Assembly: GCF_021412585.1 (NCBI RefSeq)
Contig: NZ_JAKCMI010000023.1
Span: 186,001 to 250,000 of the forward strand
Reading direction: 5' to 3'
Length of the DNA stretch: 64,000 nucleotides
From: Halomonas alkalisoli
GTDB lineage: Bacteria; Pseudomonadota; Gammaproteobacteria; Pseudomonadales; Halomonadaceae
The position numbers and the translations under genes were made by a program. The stretch's first letter is position 1. Every line of letters begins with the position of its first letter. Below, in pieces: positions 28,114 through 38,130 of the stretch. A model generated the notes under the pieces. The model saw only the letters and a list, made by a program, of their open reading frames with translations, was not told the origin of the DNA and did no database searches.

Positions 28114-28770
28114 TCAGTTCTGCCCCGTGTTAAAGAGATCGCCGAGATCCCGGTCATCACCATCCAGCCCGAAGGTGGCGCGGGGCGGGTCGAAGTCCTC
28201 CTGTTCGCCGATCACTTCGCCCGCCGGCGAGATGATGATGCTGCGCTTCTCGGCAAAGCAGTAGTGGTAGCGCTTTATCTCGCCCCAGGTGACCAGCTTG
28301 CCTCCGCTCTCCTGCAGGTGCTCACGCGCTTTCTGGCAGGCTGTGGCCAGGCGCTCCTCCCATGGCAGCCGCCAGAAGCCGATGGGAAATGGAAGACGGC
28401 GGAAGTACTCGGTGAAGGCCATGGCGAAGATCGGCGTTGTCGGGTTTGTCCGCCGGACGTAGTCCGTGTCAGCAAACAGCCAATGGCGAAAGGCGCTGCG
28501 GTCCTCGGCGAGCCTTTCTGCCACGGCTTCGATGGCGGATAGAGACTCGGCTTCGCCGAGCCCTGCGCAGCGACACAGCGCCTCGAGGAAGCCTCGCTCG
28601 CCGAAACGTTCGTCCCGATATTCCCGCTCCAGCCCGAGATAGGGGCTTTCTCCGATAGCCTGGTAATGGGCCACCGCGGACGCTTCGGGGAGCGAGTAGC
28701 CCATCGCCCTTAACACGTCGGCGGGGACCAGATGGCGGGTTCTGAGTCGTAGCTCCTGGTTCAGGTTCAT
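28114..28770 (-). CDS. Hypothetical protein (218 residues)
   Basis: I do not recognise this protein. It is soluble, with many aromatic residues: FAMAFTEYFRRLPFPIGFWR and KRYHYCFAEK are notable. No signal peptide, membrane segment or metal motif is evident. Its ATG overlaps the stop of the 80-residue gene upstream (ATGA at 28767-28770), which supports both as one operon. A leader with terminator and direct repeats precedes that operon. Confidence 0.65.
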   Translation of the reverse strand: MNLNQELRLRTRHLVPADVLRAMGYSLPEASAVAHYQAIGESPYLGLEREYRDERFGERGFLEALCRCAGLGEAESLSAIEAVAERLAEDRSAFRHWLFADTDYVRRTNPTTPIFAMAFTEYFRRLPFPIGFWRLPWEERLATACQKAREHLQESGGKLVTWGEIKRYHYCFAEKRSIIISPAGEVIGEQEDFDPPRATFGLDGDDRDLGDLFNTGQN

Positions 28771-29009
28771 CGTTCTGCCCCCCTCTGCGGCGTCTGCTGT
28801 TCACCGGGCGTCACGCGGTTCGGAGCGGCTTGCGCCGTCCGGTCTCCGGCCAGCATGACGTCGTTGCGTAGCTCCCGGCGTACGATGTCATCCTGGGCCA
28901 GATGGTGGCCCGTCAGAGCATCCGCAAGGTGCTCGTCCGGCCGGGCGGGAGATCCACCAGCGGCAGCGAAAAGATGGGTGTCATGCGAGAGGCGATTGTG
29001 AGGTGTCAT
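28767..29009 (-). CDS. Small hypothetical protein (80 residues)
   Basis: ATG 29009 is preceded by AGGAG at ideal distance; the product is polar, rich in Ala, His, Arg and Asp (MTPHNRLSHDTHLF, then HLADALTGHHLAQDD). It resembles no family I know and may be disordered. The 4-base overlap with the 218-residue gene downstream argues that it is translated. An ORF start 11 codons earlier lacks a ribosome binding site. Confidence 0.5.
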   Translation of the reverse strand: MTPHNRLSHDTHLFAAAGGSPARPDEHLADALTGHHLAQDDIVRRELRNDVMLAGDRTAQAAPNRVTPGEQQTPQRGAER

Positions 29010-29072
29010 GGCTGTCTCCTGTTCCCCTGGTGCAATCGGCAAGCGCCGACCCAGGGGAGTGGAGTCGCACGC

Positions 29073-29122
29073 CGCTTTAGCTGCATTTCTATTCCGCCCG
29101 CAAGTTGGTGCTTAAATCGGCG
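29073..29122. repeat. 50-bp imperfect direct repeat, copy 1
   Basis: Starts CGCTTTAGCTGCATTT and ends AAATCGGCG. Copy 2 is at 29185-29234; roughly three quarters of positions agree. It lies 64 bp upstream of the 80-residue gene (minus strand). Confidence 0.6.
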
Positions 29123-29142
29123 GTGGCCCGGAGGCCGGACAA

Positions 29143-29174
29143 CAAAAAACCCGCTCAGCGATGGCTAAAGCGGG
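29143..29174 (-). terminator. Intrinsic terminator between the two direct repeats
   Basis: On the minus strand CCCGCT (from 29174) pairs with AGCGGG (to 29150), with an inner AGC/GCT stem, followed by six U. It could end a transcript coming from the LysR gene or act as an attenuator in the leader of the 80-residue gene. An alternative stem, 29164-29172 with 29185-29193 (GCTAAAGCG/CGCTTTAGC), would compete with it. Confidence 0.65.
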
Positions 29175-29184
29175 CCTCTGGCAT

Positions 29185-29234
29185 CGCTTTAGCTGCATTT
29201 TTAGAGCGCCCGCAAGCTGAGATTCAAATCGGCG
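29185..29234. repeat. 50-bp imperfect direct repeat, copy 2
   Basis: Pairs with 29073-29122. Its first nine bases can also form a stem with 29164-29172, which overlaps the terminator. The region 29235-29479 beyond it holds no gene that I can support. Confidence 0.6.
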
Positions 29235-29479
29235 CTTCCAGAACAGTAACCAGCCTGCCCATGCAGTGTCAATCCCGATCTCCGCTAGCATACTGGATCA
29301 CCCCTGATATCCTGTACACCCCTTGCCTTGGGCTTGAAGTCACTGGTTCGCGGGTGGGATGCGTAGCTCTCAACGTACTCAAACCGCGAATTCAAGCTAT
29401 GGTGCCCCAGCTACACTCCAAGATCAGGACCTGCACAGCAATGGAGTTGCTACGACGAAACCCGGGTGATTCACTTCGT

Positions 29480-29553
29480 TTATCTGGCTCTTGCCGCGGG
29501 CAGCTCTTCCCAGCGCGTCGAGTAGCGCTGGGTGAGGTTATCGCAGCGCAGCT
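29480..29553 (-). pseudogene. 3'-terminal fragment of a umuC gene
   Basis: Translated on the minus strand it gives LRCDNLTQRYSTRWEELP followed by AARAR and stop, almost the same as the C terminus of the intact UmuC encoded at 39500-40786 (LRCNHLTQRYSTRWEELP). About 72 bases align with roughly 85 % identity, and most changes are at third codon positions. Nothing upstream of these 24 codons is left. It marks the left border of the sulfonate island. Confidence 0.8.
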
Positions 29554-29573
29554 ACTGAGGCGCTGCCTACTTG

Positions 29574-30479
29574 CTAAACGGTTGGTGGCCGAGCATTGAT
29601 CAGCTCCCACAGTTGCTCAGCTGCTGACGCGCCGCCTCCAGGTTGCCAGTAGCAGGCCACTACCAGCATCGGCCCTCCCAGCTGTTCTGCGAGCGAGACG
29701 AGCCTCCCCGCCTCGAGCTCCAACTCGATTAGGCCATGCGGCAACCATCCAATACCTAATCCCGCCAGCGATAGCTCGCGGATGCCTATCGTGAAGGCTG
29801 TTTCACAAACCAGTTCGACATCATAACGACGTTGTAGATCCAGCAGATAAGGGGACGACAGCGCGCTGCCCAGAAAGCTGTTGGGATCATACCCAAGCAA
29901 GGGCAGCCGGTTCTGATTGTCGAGATCGAATATCGGTTGTCCGAAGCGATCGGCTGCGCACACCGGCACGAGTCGCTCGGTCCCTAGCAGCACCCGCTCG
30001 ATTTCCGTGCGCTCCATCAATAGGGGGGCATCTTCGAGTTCATTGCATAGCAATAGGTCTGCGTCGCCTCGTTGGAAGTCGCGTATGCATTCGCTGCGGT
30101 CCGATGATCTCACCTGCAGCCTGGCATCTGCGGCGTGCTGACGAAAGTGCCGTAGCAAGCGAGGCAAGTAGCTGACGGTTAAGGTGTGCTGGGTGGTAAG
30201 GATTGCTCGCGGTCCATGCTTGGCATCAGCGCGGATGCGGCCTCTCAGGGCATACAGGTGTGCCAGCCAGTCCCGAAGCGATGACTCATAGGATTTCGCA
30301 TGGGGTAGGAGTGTCAGGCGTGGCGAGTGGCGATCAATCAACTCGACGCCTAGCCAGTCTTCCAATTGCCGAATACGCCGCGAGAATGCGGGCTGGGTGA
30401 CATGACGCCTTTCTGCTGCCTGTGAGAAGGTTCCTGCCTCTATGAGGGCAAGAAAATCTTCAATCCACTCTATTTTCAT
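29574..30479 (-). CDS. LysR-family regulator, probable controller of the sulfonate island
   Basis: A 301-residue regulator: N-terminal winged helix (FLALIEAGTFSQAAERRHVTQPAFSRRIRQLE at about 9-41, given here only in outline by its AERR and QPAFSRRI parts) and a C-terminal co-inducer domain (about 90-295). It is divergent from the CuyA-like gene, the usual LysR arrangement, with a palindrome in the gap. It should activate the catabolic genes when a pathway metabolite binds. Confidence 0.93.
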   Translation of the reverse strand: MKIEWIEDFLALIEAGTFSQAAERRHVTQPAFSRRIRQLEDWLGVELIDRHSPRLTLLPHAKSYESSLRDWLAHLYALRGRIRADAKHGPRAILTTQHTLTVSYLPRLLRHFRQHAADARLQVRSSDRSECIRDFQRGDADLLLCNELEDAPLLMERTEIERVLLGTERLVPVCAADRFGQPIFDLDNQNRLPLLGYDPNSFLGSALSSPYLLDLQRRYDVELVCETAFTIGIRELSLAGLGIGWLPHGLIELELEAGRLVSLAEQLGGPMLVVACYWQPGGGASAAEQLWELINARPPTV

Positions 30480-30496
30480 ATCAACTTCCTGAATAA

Positions 30497-30511
30497 ATTG
30501 TTTTCAACAAT
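30497..30511. promoter_or_regulatory. ATTGTT-TTC-AACAAT palindrome, candidate LysR site
   Basis: A perfect inverted repeat, 18 bp upstream of the lysR start and 186 bp upstream of the cuyA-like start. The position suits autoregulation by the LysR protein. A second, weaker dyad (TTGGC-N9-GCCAA) lies near 30553-30571. Confidence 0.45.
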
Positions 30512-30696
30512 AATTTATCCTTTCTATGCAAAAAATTAACCGACTGACAATATCTTGGCATTAGCCGGGCCAATCCGATAGGCACTATTTTTTATAGGCC
30601 AGACCAACTTATGGCGGACGGCGGTTCGCTGACCTCTTGGTCGCTGGTCATATAGAGAGCCCGTTTATGCAAAAAACTACTCGCCTGGAGGCCCGC

Positions 30697-31710
30697 ATGC
30701 ATCTTTCCCGTTTCCCCCGCATCCGTCTTGGACACATGCCAACACCACTCGAGCCGATGGATAACTTGAGCCGTCTCTTGGGAGGACCGCGTCTGTGGAT
30801 CAAGCGCGATGACTGCACCGGTCTTTCCACCGGTGGCAACAAGACCCGCAAGCTCGAGTTTCTGATGGCCGATGCCATGGCGAAAGGCGCCGATACCATC
30901 ATCACTCAAGGGGCTACCCAGTCGAACCACGCGCGCCAGACCGTTGCCGCGGCCTGCAAGCTGGGGCTTGGGTGCCACATCCTGCTCGAGGATCGCACCG
31001 GAAGTGATGACCCGGCCTACAACTTCAATGGCAATGTATTCCTTGACCAGTTGCATGGCGCAACAGTCAGCAAGCGTCCCGGTGGCACCGACATGGCGGC
31101 CGAGATGGAGCTTTTAGCCGAACAGCTCAAGGAAGACGGTAAGACCCCCTACATCATCCCCGGAGGCGGTTCCAACGAGATCGGGGCGCTGGGTTACGTC
31201 AATGCCGCCCTCGAACTGCTGGCCCAGGCCAATGACATGGGACTTCAGGTCGATCATCTGGTGCACGCCACCGGCAGCGCCGGCACCCAGGCAGGGCTTG
31301 TCACTGGGCTTGCCGCCTGCAATGCCGGCATTCCGGTACTCGGTATCGGCGTGCGTGCGCCCAAGGACAAGCAGGAAGAAAACGTATTTGCGCTTGCCCA
31401 GAAGACCGAAGCCAAGCTGGGGCTTTCGGGTGTAGTGACCCGCGAGGACGTAGTAGCCAACTGTGACTATGTCGGCGAAGGCTATGGAATCCCTACGCAG
31501 AGCATGGTCGAGGCAGTCACGCTGCTGGCGCGTCACGAAGGTATCCTGCTCGATCCGGTCTATTCAGGCAAAGGCATGGCAGGCCTGGTCGACCTGATTC
31601 GCAAGGGGCACTTCAAGGAAGGCGATAACGTTGTCTTTCTGCATACCGGTGGCAGCGTGGCGCTGTTCGGTTACCCCGAGGCCTTCGGTTTTCCCGACTA
31701 CACAGCGTGA
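30697..31710 (+). CDS. cuyA: L-cysteate sulfo-lyase (CuyA)-like PLP enzyme of the D-cysteine desulfhydrase / ACC deaminase family
   Basis: A 337-residue fold-type II PLP enzyme. I start at ATG 30697 (GGAGG upstream, [11 protein letters not shown] being the usual N terminus of the family). Lys49 in [12 protein letters not shown] binds [19 protein letters not shown] and [15 protein letters not shown] follow as in D-cysteine desulfhydrases and CuyA. CuyA splits L-cysteate into pyruvate, ammonia and sulfite. The choice of cysteate over D-cysteine rests on context: a TRAP transporter, a racemase and a YeiH-type exporter downstream. D-cysteine desulfhydrase remains possible. Confidence 0.75.
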   Translation: MHLSRFPRIRLGHMPTPLEPMDNLSRLLGGPRLWIKRDDCTGLSTGGNKTRKLEFLMADAMAKGADTIITQGATQSNHARQTVAAACKLGLGCHILLEDRTGSDDPAYNFNGNVFLDQLHGATVSKRPGGTDMAAEMELLAEQLKEDGKTPYIIPGGGSNEIGALGYVNAALELLAQANDMGLQVDHLVHATGSAGTQAGLVTGLAACNAGIPVLGIGVRAPKDKQEENVFALAQKTEAKLGLSGVVTREDVVANCDYVGEGYGIPTQSMVEAVTLLARHEGILLDPVYSGKGMAGLVDLIRKGHFKEGDNVVFLHTGGSVALFGYPEAFGFPDYTA

Positions 31711-31742
31711 CAGTCTCCTTGAGACCTGGGCGGAAGCCCTGA

Positions 31743-33101
<1,359 letters not shown>

Positions 33102-33111
33102 GGTACGTCAC

Positions 33112-34320
33112 ATGCGTCGCTTCTCGAAATCGTTCACCCAGCAGGAGCCACTGTCCGAGGACTCGATCGAGGCGGCGGTGGCGGTGATGCGCTCCGGACG
33201 GCTGCATCGCTACAACCTGGTGGAAGGGGAGAAGGGTGAAACCGCGCTGCTGGAACAAGAATTTGCCGACAGCTTGGGCGTTCCCTATGCACTCGCCTGC
33301 GCATCGGGCGGCTATGCCCTGCAACTGGCACTGCGTGCTTGCGGGATCGCGCCGGGAGACCCGGTGCTGTGCAACGCCTTCACCTTGTCTCCGGTGCCCG
33401 GCAGCATTCATGCAGCGGGAGGCGAAGCGGTATTGGTCGACATCCTTGAGGACACCACGGTAGACCCGGTTGACCTGGCAACAGCGGCGCAGGAGACCGG
33501 CGCACGGTTCTTCTTGCTCTCACACATGCGTGGCCATATCGGCGACATGGAGGCCATCACGGAGGTGTGTGATGCGCACGGTATCACGCTGATCGAAGAC
33601 TGCGCCCACACCATGGGCGCCAGTTACGCAGGCAAGCCGAGTGGCACTTTCGGCAGGGTAGGTTGCTTCAGCACCCAGACCTACAAGCACATCAATTCCG
33701 GCGAGGGGGGGCTGCTGGCAACCCAGGACCCCGAGATCATGCGCCGGGCGGTGATCATGTCGGGCTCGTATATGCTCTACGACCGCCATCTGGCCGCTCC
33801 GGGTGCCGAGAGCTTCGACGAGACTCGCCTGGTGACACCTAACATGAGCGGTCGCATGGATAACCTGCGAGCGGCCGTGCTGCGACCGCAACTGGCCGAG
33901 CTCGAAGGGCGCAAGGAGCGCTGGAATACGCTTTACCGGCGTATCGAGGCCGGTCTTCCTGATCATGAACTCGTCAAGACTATTCCCCGGCATGCCCAGG
34001 AAGACTTCGTGGGTAGCTCCATCCAGTTTCGTCTGCCGTCACTGTCGCCGGATCGAATCGCACGATTCGTCGTCGGCTGCGAGGCGCGTGGCATTCCCCT
34101 CAAGTGGTATGGCAAGCCACAACCTGAGGACTACACCAGCCGCTACGACAGCTGGCGCTATCTCCCAGCCACACGAGCATTGCCCAATGCGGATCGCATC
34201 TTGGCAGAGCTGTGTGACCTGCGGCTTCCACTGACATTCACCGACGAGGAGTGCGACGACATTGTCCAGCTGATGGGCGATGCCATGGAGCAGGCAACCG
34301 ACAAGACCAACAACCCATAA
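33112..34320 (+). CDS. DegT/DnrJ/EryC1/StrS-family PLP aminotransferase
   Basis: A 402-residue fold-type I enzyme starting at ATG 33112, with GAGG formed partly by the upstream stop. PLP Lys192 lies in QTYKHINSGEGG, and Asp163 (IEDCAHTMGA) contacts the pyridine ring. The family usually aminates keto-sugars using glutamate. Inside a sulfonate operon it could convert a keto intermediate of dihydroxypropanesulfonate into cysteinolate, or run the reverse. The gene is followed by the TRAP genes after 30 bp. Confidence 0.9.
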   Translation: MRRFSKSFTQQEPLSEDSIEAAVAVMRSGRLHRYNLVEGEKGETALLEQEFADSLGVPYALACASGGYALQLALRACGIAPGDPVLCNAFTLSPVPGSIHAAGGEAVLVDILEDTTVDPVDLATAAQETGARFFLLSHMRGHIGDMEAITEVCDAHGITLIEDCAHTMGASYAGKPSGTFGRVGCFSTQTYKHINSGEGGLLATQDPEIMRRAVIMSGSYMLYDRHLAAPGAESFDETRLVTPNMSGRMDNLRAAVLRPQLAELEGRKERWNTLYRRIEAGLPDHELVKTIPRHAQEDFVGSSIQFRLPSLSPDRIARFVVGCEARGIPLKWYGKPQPEDYTSRYDSWRYLPATRALPNADRILAELCDLRLPLTFTDEECDDIVQLMGDAMEQATDKTNNP

Positions 34321-34350
34321 CACCGATATTATCGAATTGGAGTGAAAACA

Positions 34351-35334
34351 ATGTTCAAGAAAACACTGCTGGCAACTGCCATCCTGGCTTCGCTGACTGT
34401 GCATGCGGCCCAGGCCAGAACCTTTCAGGTGGGCATGGGGGATCCCATGGACTCCGACCAGGGGGCGCTGGCCCAGCGATTTGCCGAACTGGTGGAGCAA
34501 TATTCCGATGGTGAAATGACTGTCGACCTGTTTCCGGGTGGCCAGCTTGGCCCTGAAACCGGAATGATTCAAGACACCCGCATCGGGTCACTGGATATGG
34601 CATTCATCGGTGTCGGTAACCTGACGCCGTATGCACCGAAGCTCGGTGCCTTGACGATGCCCTATTCATTGCGAAGCCATGCTGATGCTGTCAAGGCAAC
34701 GACGGGCCCGCTTGCACAACGCTGGAACGAGATTGCCAAGGAGGAAGCGGGTGTAAAGATCATCAGCTGGCTGTATTCAAACTTCCGCTATCTTACCAAC
34801 TCGGATCGCCCGGTACGCAACCTGGAAGACCTGCAAGGGCTCAAGGTTCGTGTCCCGCAAAATGAGATGATGCTGGCTACCTATGAGGCTTGGGGCGCCA
34901 ATCCGATCAGCATGTCCTGGCCTGAGGTGTTCACGGCTCTCCAGCAAGGTGTCGTTGACGGCCAGGATAACCCCTATATCGTGAATTACACGATGAAATT
35001 CCACGAGGTGCAAGATTACTTGACTGAAGTCCATCACCAGTACTCCTTGCAGCCTCTTGTGATGGGGGTGCGTACCTATGATGCCTTGTCGGAAGAGGAG
35101 AGGGCGATAATTGATCGCGCGGGGATTGACGCTCAGCTCTACGCCCTGCAGTTTCAGCTGACTGGAGCGGTCACGGCGCGAGAAGGTATGGAGGCAGAAG
35201 GCGTTGAAGTATCGACGCTCGAAGATGAGGATGAGTGGATACGTATCGCTCAAGAAGAAGTTTGGCCCGCCTTCTACGACAAAATTGGCGGCCAGGAAGC
35301 CTTCGAAGAGTTTCAGTCCATTCTTGGCTATTAA
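34351..35334 (+). CDS. dctP: TRAP transporter substrate-binding protein (DctP family)
   Basis: A 327-residue exported protein. ATG 34351 (TTGGAG upstream) starts a signal peptide (FKKTLLATAILASLTVHA, cleaved after AQA). The mature protein is a standard DctP: GALAQRFAELVEQYSDG, LFPGGQLGPE, then LQGLKVRVPQNEMM, whose Arg binds the acidic group of the ligand, and SWPEVFTALQQGVVDGQDNP. In this locus a C3 sulfonate is the likely cargo. A perfect hairpin follows within 10 bp of the stop. Confidence 0.93.
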   Translation: MFKKTLLATAILASLTVHAAQARTFQVGMGDPMDSDQGALAQRFAELVEQYSDGEMTVDLFPGGQLGPETGMIQDTRIGSLDMAFIGVGNLTPYAPKLGALTMPYSLRSHADAVKATTGPLAQRWNEIAKEEAGVKIISWLYSNFRYLTNSDRPVRNLEDLQGLKVRVPQNEMMLATYEAWGANPISMSWPEVFTALQQGVVDGQDNPYIVNYTMKFHEVQDYLTEVHHQYSLQPLVMGVRTYDALSEEERAIIDRAGIDAQLYALQFQLTGAVTAREGMEAEGVEVSTLEDEDEWIRIAQEEVWPAFYDKIGGQEAFEEFQSILGY

Positions 35335-35343
35335 ACCATGCTG

Positions 35344-35364
35344 GGCCGGGAGAATCTCCCGGCC
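35344..35364 (+). terminator. Hairpin just after dctP
   Basis: GGCCGGGAG (35344-35352) and CTCCCGGCC (35356-35364) form a perfect 9-bp stem with a 3-base loop, followed by TTAAAT. It lies where the longer dctQ frame would place its first codons, which is one reason to prefer a later dctQ start. Confidence 0.6.
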
Positions 35365-35400
35365 TTAAATGCACGCTCCTGGCTGGATAGGGTGGTGCCC

Positions 35401-35943
35401 GTGCTAAAATTTATCAACAATATCGAAGACTACACTTGCCGATTCTTGCTCGGGCTTTTTGTGATTCTGATATTTGCTCAGGTGGTAATGCGAGCAACGC
35501 TTGGGATTGGCATGGCATGGATTGAAGAGTTGTCCCGCTACGCCTTTGTCTGGTTTGTTTTTCTGGGTGCAGCGCATGCTGCTCACCTTGGAGCCCATAA
35601 TAGATTGCAGATCCATATCAATCTTTTGCCCAAGCGTGTTGCCAACGGGTTACTGCTTTTTGTCGACTTGGTCTGGGTTGGTTTCTGCCTGACTCTGGCA
35701 TGGAAGAGTCTCTCCCTTATCGAACTTCTTTTTGCGTTTCCCTACAGAACGCCTGCCATGGGGTGGTCCCTGGTTTACGTCTACATGATATTTCCTGTTG
35801 CTTTCGTGTTGATGGCATTCCGCGTTTTGCAGGTTCAATACCTCAAGCTCGTTAAAGGCGTTGAGTTTGGCGATATTGATCAAGAACAAGTCGATAAAAT
35901 AATTGAAGACGAAGCTTCCAACAGCCCGTCTTCAGAAAAGTAA
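35401..35943 (+). CDS. dctQ: TRAP transporter small permease (DctQ family)
   Basis: A 180-residue protein if it starts at GTG 35401 (VLKFINNIEDYTCRF); the frame is open from ATG 35338, but that start has no ribosome binding site and would put a GC-rich hairpin in codons 3-9. Four predicted helices and GMAWIEELSRYAFVWFVFLG are typical of DctQ, as is HLGAHNRLQIHI. It is followed by dctM after 12 bp. Confidence 0.88.
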   Translation: MLKFINNIEDYTCRFLLGLFVILIFAQVVMRATLGIGMAWIEELSRYAFVWFVFLGAAHAAHLGAHNRLQIHINLLPKRVANGLLLFVDLVWVGFCLTLAWKSLSLIELLFAFPYRTPAMGWSLVYVYMIFPVAFVLMAFRVLQVQYLKLVKGVEFGDIDQEQVDKIIEDEASNSPSSEK

Positions 35944-35955
35944 AGGGGTGGCATC

Positions 35956-37236
35956 ATGACGGCTCTTCTTCTATTTTCAGTTTTTGGTGGATTGCTGTTG
36001 CTTGGGGCGCCTATCGTGGTTGCCTTGGGAATCTCGGCAATGTCGGTTTATGTAATGAATGGCAGAGATATCAGCTCGATGGTGGAGCTGGGTTTCTCTG
36101 CTCTGAACTCTTTTCCATTAATGGCGCTGCCAGCATTTATTCTCGCCGGGGCTTTGATGGGAGACTCTGGTATCGCTCGCAGGTTAATACGCATTGCTGA
36201 AGAGCTTGCAGGCCCTGCTGCCGGCGGCTTGGGAGCTGCAGTCGTGATAGCTTGCATGTTTTTCGGCGCCATATCCGGCTCCGGCCCGGCTACTACCGCT
36301 GCGGTAGGCATGTTGGTCATCCCTGCCATGATAGAAAAAGGCTATGGCAGGAGCTATCCGGCGGCAATCACAGCTACAGCTGGTGGGTTAGGTGTCGTCA
36401 TTCCTCCGAGCATGCCGTTGATCATCTATGGCGTAACGGCTAGTCAATCTATTTCGGCTCTCTTTCTGGCCGGTGCGATTCCGGGAATCATCCTTGGTGC
36501 GGGCCTGATGGTAGCTAACTATATCGTGGCCAAGAAAAATGGCTATCAGACAGAAGGTACCCCCTACGACTGGCGGCGTGTCCTCAATGTGCTGAAAGAT
36601 GGGTTCTGGTCTTTGATGGCGCCGGTTGTTATTCTGGGTGGGATTTATTCGGGGCTGTTTACGCCTACAGAGGCAGCTGTAGTATCGATTTTTTATGCTC
36701 TTTTTGTGGGGGTTTTTATACACAAGGAATCCTCATTAGTTGGGGTTGGAAAATCTTTTGAGAGTGCTACATGGCTGACCGGTCGTGTGTTGATTATCAT
36801 GTTTACGGCAACAGCTTTCGGTCGTGTTCTGGTGGAAAATCATATTCCAGCGATGATTGCTCAAGGAATTCTCGATATAACCACCAGTCTTTGGATGGTT
36901 TGGGTACTTGTCATTCTGTTCCTCCTCCTGGTAGGGATGTTCATCGAGATTCTGGCCGTGATAATGATAGTTACGCCAGTGCTTCTTCCTGTGATGGTGG
37001 AGCTAGGTGTTGATCCTATACATTTTGGCATTGTACTGGTGGTGAGCCTAGGTATCGGCTTCTCTACACCGCCGCTGGGTGAGAACATGTTTATCAGCTC
37101 CAGTATAGCCAAAGTTTCGATCGAGAGGATATCGGTTAGAGCCTTGCCACTCGTTGGGTCTATGGTAGTTATCGCCCTTGTTCTTGCATTTATTCCAGAA
37201 ATTACGCTGTGGTTGCCTGGAAAGTTTGGGTATTAA
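35956..37236 (+). CDS. dctM: TRAP transporter large permease (DctM family)
   Basis: A 426-residue polytopic permease, ATG 35956 with AAGGGG upstream. It shows FPLMALPAFILAGALMGDSG, FFGAISGSGPATTAAVG, GLGVVIPPSMPLIIYGV and near the C terminus LVVSLGIGFSTPPLGENMF, all family marks. It moves the solute across the inner membrane with Na+. AT-rich composition, as in dctQ, contrasts with the enzyme genes on both sides. Confidence 0.95.
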   Translation: MTALLLFSVFGGLLLLGAPIVVALGISAMSVYVMNGRDISSMVELGFSALNSFPLMALPAFILAGALMGDSGIARRLIRIAEELAGPAAGGLGAAVVIACMFFGAISGSGPATTAAVGMLVIPAMIEKGYGRSYPAAITATAGGLGVVIPPSMPLIIYGVTASQSISALFLAGAIPGIILGAGLMVANYIVAKKNGYQTEGTPYDWRRVLNVLKDGFWSLMAPVVILGGIYSGLFTPTEAAVVSIFYALFVGVFIHKESSLVGVGKSFESATWLTGRVLIIMFTATAFGRVLVENHIPAMIAQGILDITTSLWMVWVLVILFLLLVGMFIEILAVIMIVTPVLLPVMVELGVDPIHFGIVLVVSLGIGFSTPPLGENMFISSSIAKVSIERISVRALPLVGSMVVIALVLAFIPEITLWLPGKFGY

Positions 37237-37257
37237 CGATTTATCGGGAGTGTTCTT

Positions 37258-37992
37258 GTGAGCAAAAAAAACGAATATTCGCCTTCTTCTGTGACCAGTA
37301 CACATGTCATGGTTGGCGTTCTGGGAGGTATGGGGCCCGATGCCACAGTAGCCTTCATGCAACGAGTCATCGATGCCACGCCAGCTCAGGACGATATCGA
37401 TCATGTTCATATGCTGGTGGACAATAACCCCAAGGTGCCATCACGGATCAAGGCGTTGATCGACGGGGATGGTGATAATCCAGGCCCCGTGATCGCCGAG
37501 ATGGCGAGGCGCCTGGAACAGGCTGGAGCTAATTTCCTGGTGATGCCTTGCAACACGGCGCATTACTACTGGAAGGATGCCCAAGATGCGGTAAGCATTC
37601 CTGTGTGGCACATCGTTGAGAGAACGCTGGATGCCATCGCACATCGTCTGCCCGGTGCCCGCGTCGGCATGCTGTGCTCGCCGGCCCTGCGCAAGATCGG
37701 CCTCTATGAAGGTTTTTCTCGGGAGCGTGGGTTGTCGCTGGTCTACCCAAGCGATGAAGAAGCCGTGCTGGGCGTGATTCGTGCCGTCAAGCGTGGTCAG
37801 GGGCGTGCTCCCGAGACCCTGGCAGCCTTCGCCGGCGCGGCCGCCGAACTTGCCACGCTACAGGCGGATGTGCTGGTGCTGGCATGTACCGAACTTTCCG
37901 TGATTGGCGATGGGCTAAAGGTATCCCTCCCAGTGGTAGATACCTTACAAGTGCTGGCTGATGACGTGGTCAAAGCAGCCAATACAGGCTGA
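37258..37992 (+). CDS. Aspartate/glutamate racemase-family protein, candidate cysteate or cysteinolate racemase
   Basis: A 244-residue cofactor-independent racemase fold. The two catalytic cysteines are Cys98 (VMPCNTAHYY) and Cys210 (VLACTELSV); GVLGGMGPDATVAF near the start is the family signature. The start is GTG 37258 with GGGAG upstream. Such enzymes invert the alpha carbon of acidic amino acids. Cysteate is the sulfonate analogue of aspartate, so a role in turning D-cysteate to the L form used by CuyA is reasonable but unproven. Confidence 0.88.
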   Translation: MSKKNEYSPSSVTSTHVMVGVLGGMGPDATVAFMQRVIDATPAQDDIDHVHMLVDNNPKVPSRIKALIDGDGDNPGPVIAEMARRLEQAGANFLVMPCNTAHYYWKDAQDAVSIPVWHIVERTLDAIAHRLPGARVGMLCSPALRKIGLYEGFSRERGLSLVYPSDEEAVLGVIRAVKRGQGRAPETLAAFAGAAAELATLQADVLVLACTELSVIGDGLKVSLPVVDTLQVLADDVVKAANTG

Positions 37993-38060
37993 CCCCCGAG
38001 GTTAGTTGAGCCCTGGGCGTTTATCGTCCGCTTGCATAGCTATTTATTTCGCGAATGTTT

Positions 38061-38088
38061 CCATGGCTCGGCTATTGCCGAGCCATGG
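38061..38088. other. Perfect 12-bp stem hairpin between racemase and exporter genes
   Basis: CCATGGCTCGGC (38061-38072), loop TATT, GCCGAGCCATGG (38077-38088). No U-run follows on either strand, so it is not a standard terminator. It may stabilise the upstream mRNA or be a protein-binding site; it lies 43 bp before the next start. Confidence 0.55.
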
Positions 38089-38130
38089 CATCGTTCGTGC
38101 GACTCGCGGGATGCGACCGGAGATCCACTT

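Noticed and set aside
27926..28264. Plus-strand frame beginning with a signal-peptide-like stretch
   Set aside because: It overlaps the 3' end of the 218-residue gene, turns into low-complexity Ser/Arg-rich sequence and has no ribosome binding site.
29073..29234. Integron attC sites
   Set aside because: The repeats have no GTTRRRY/RYYYAAC ends and no integrase or cassette array is near.
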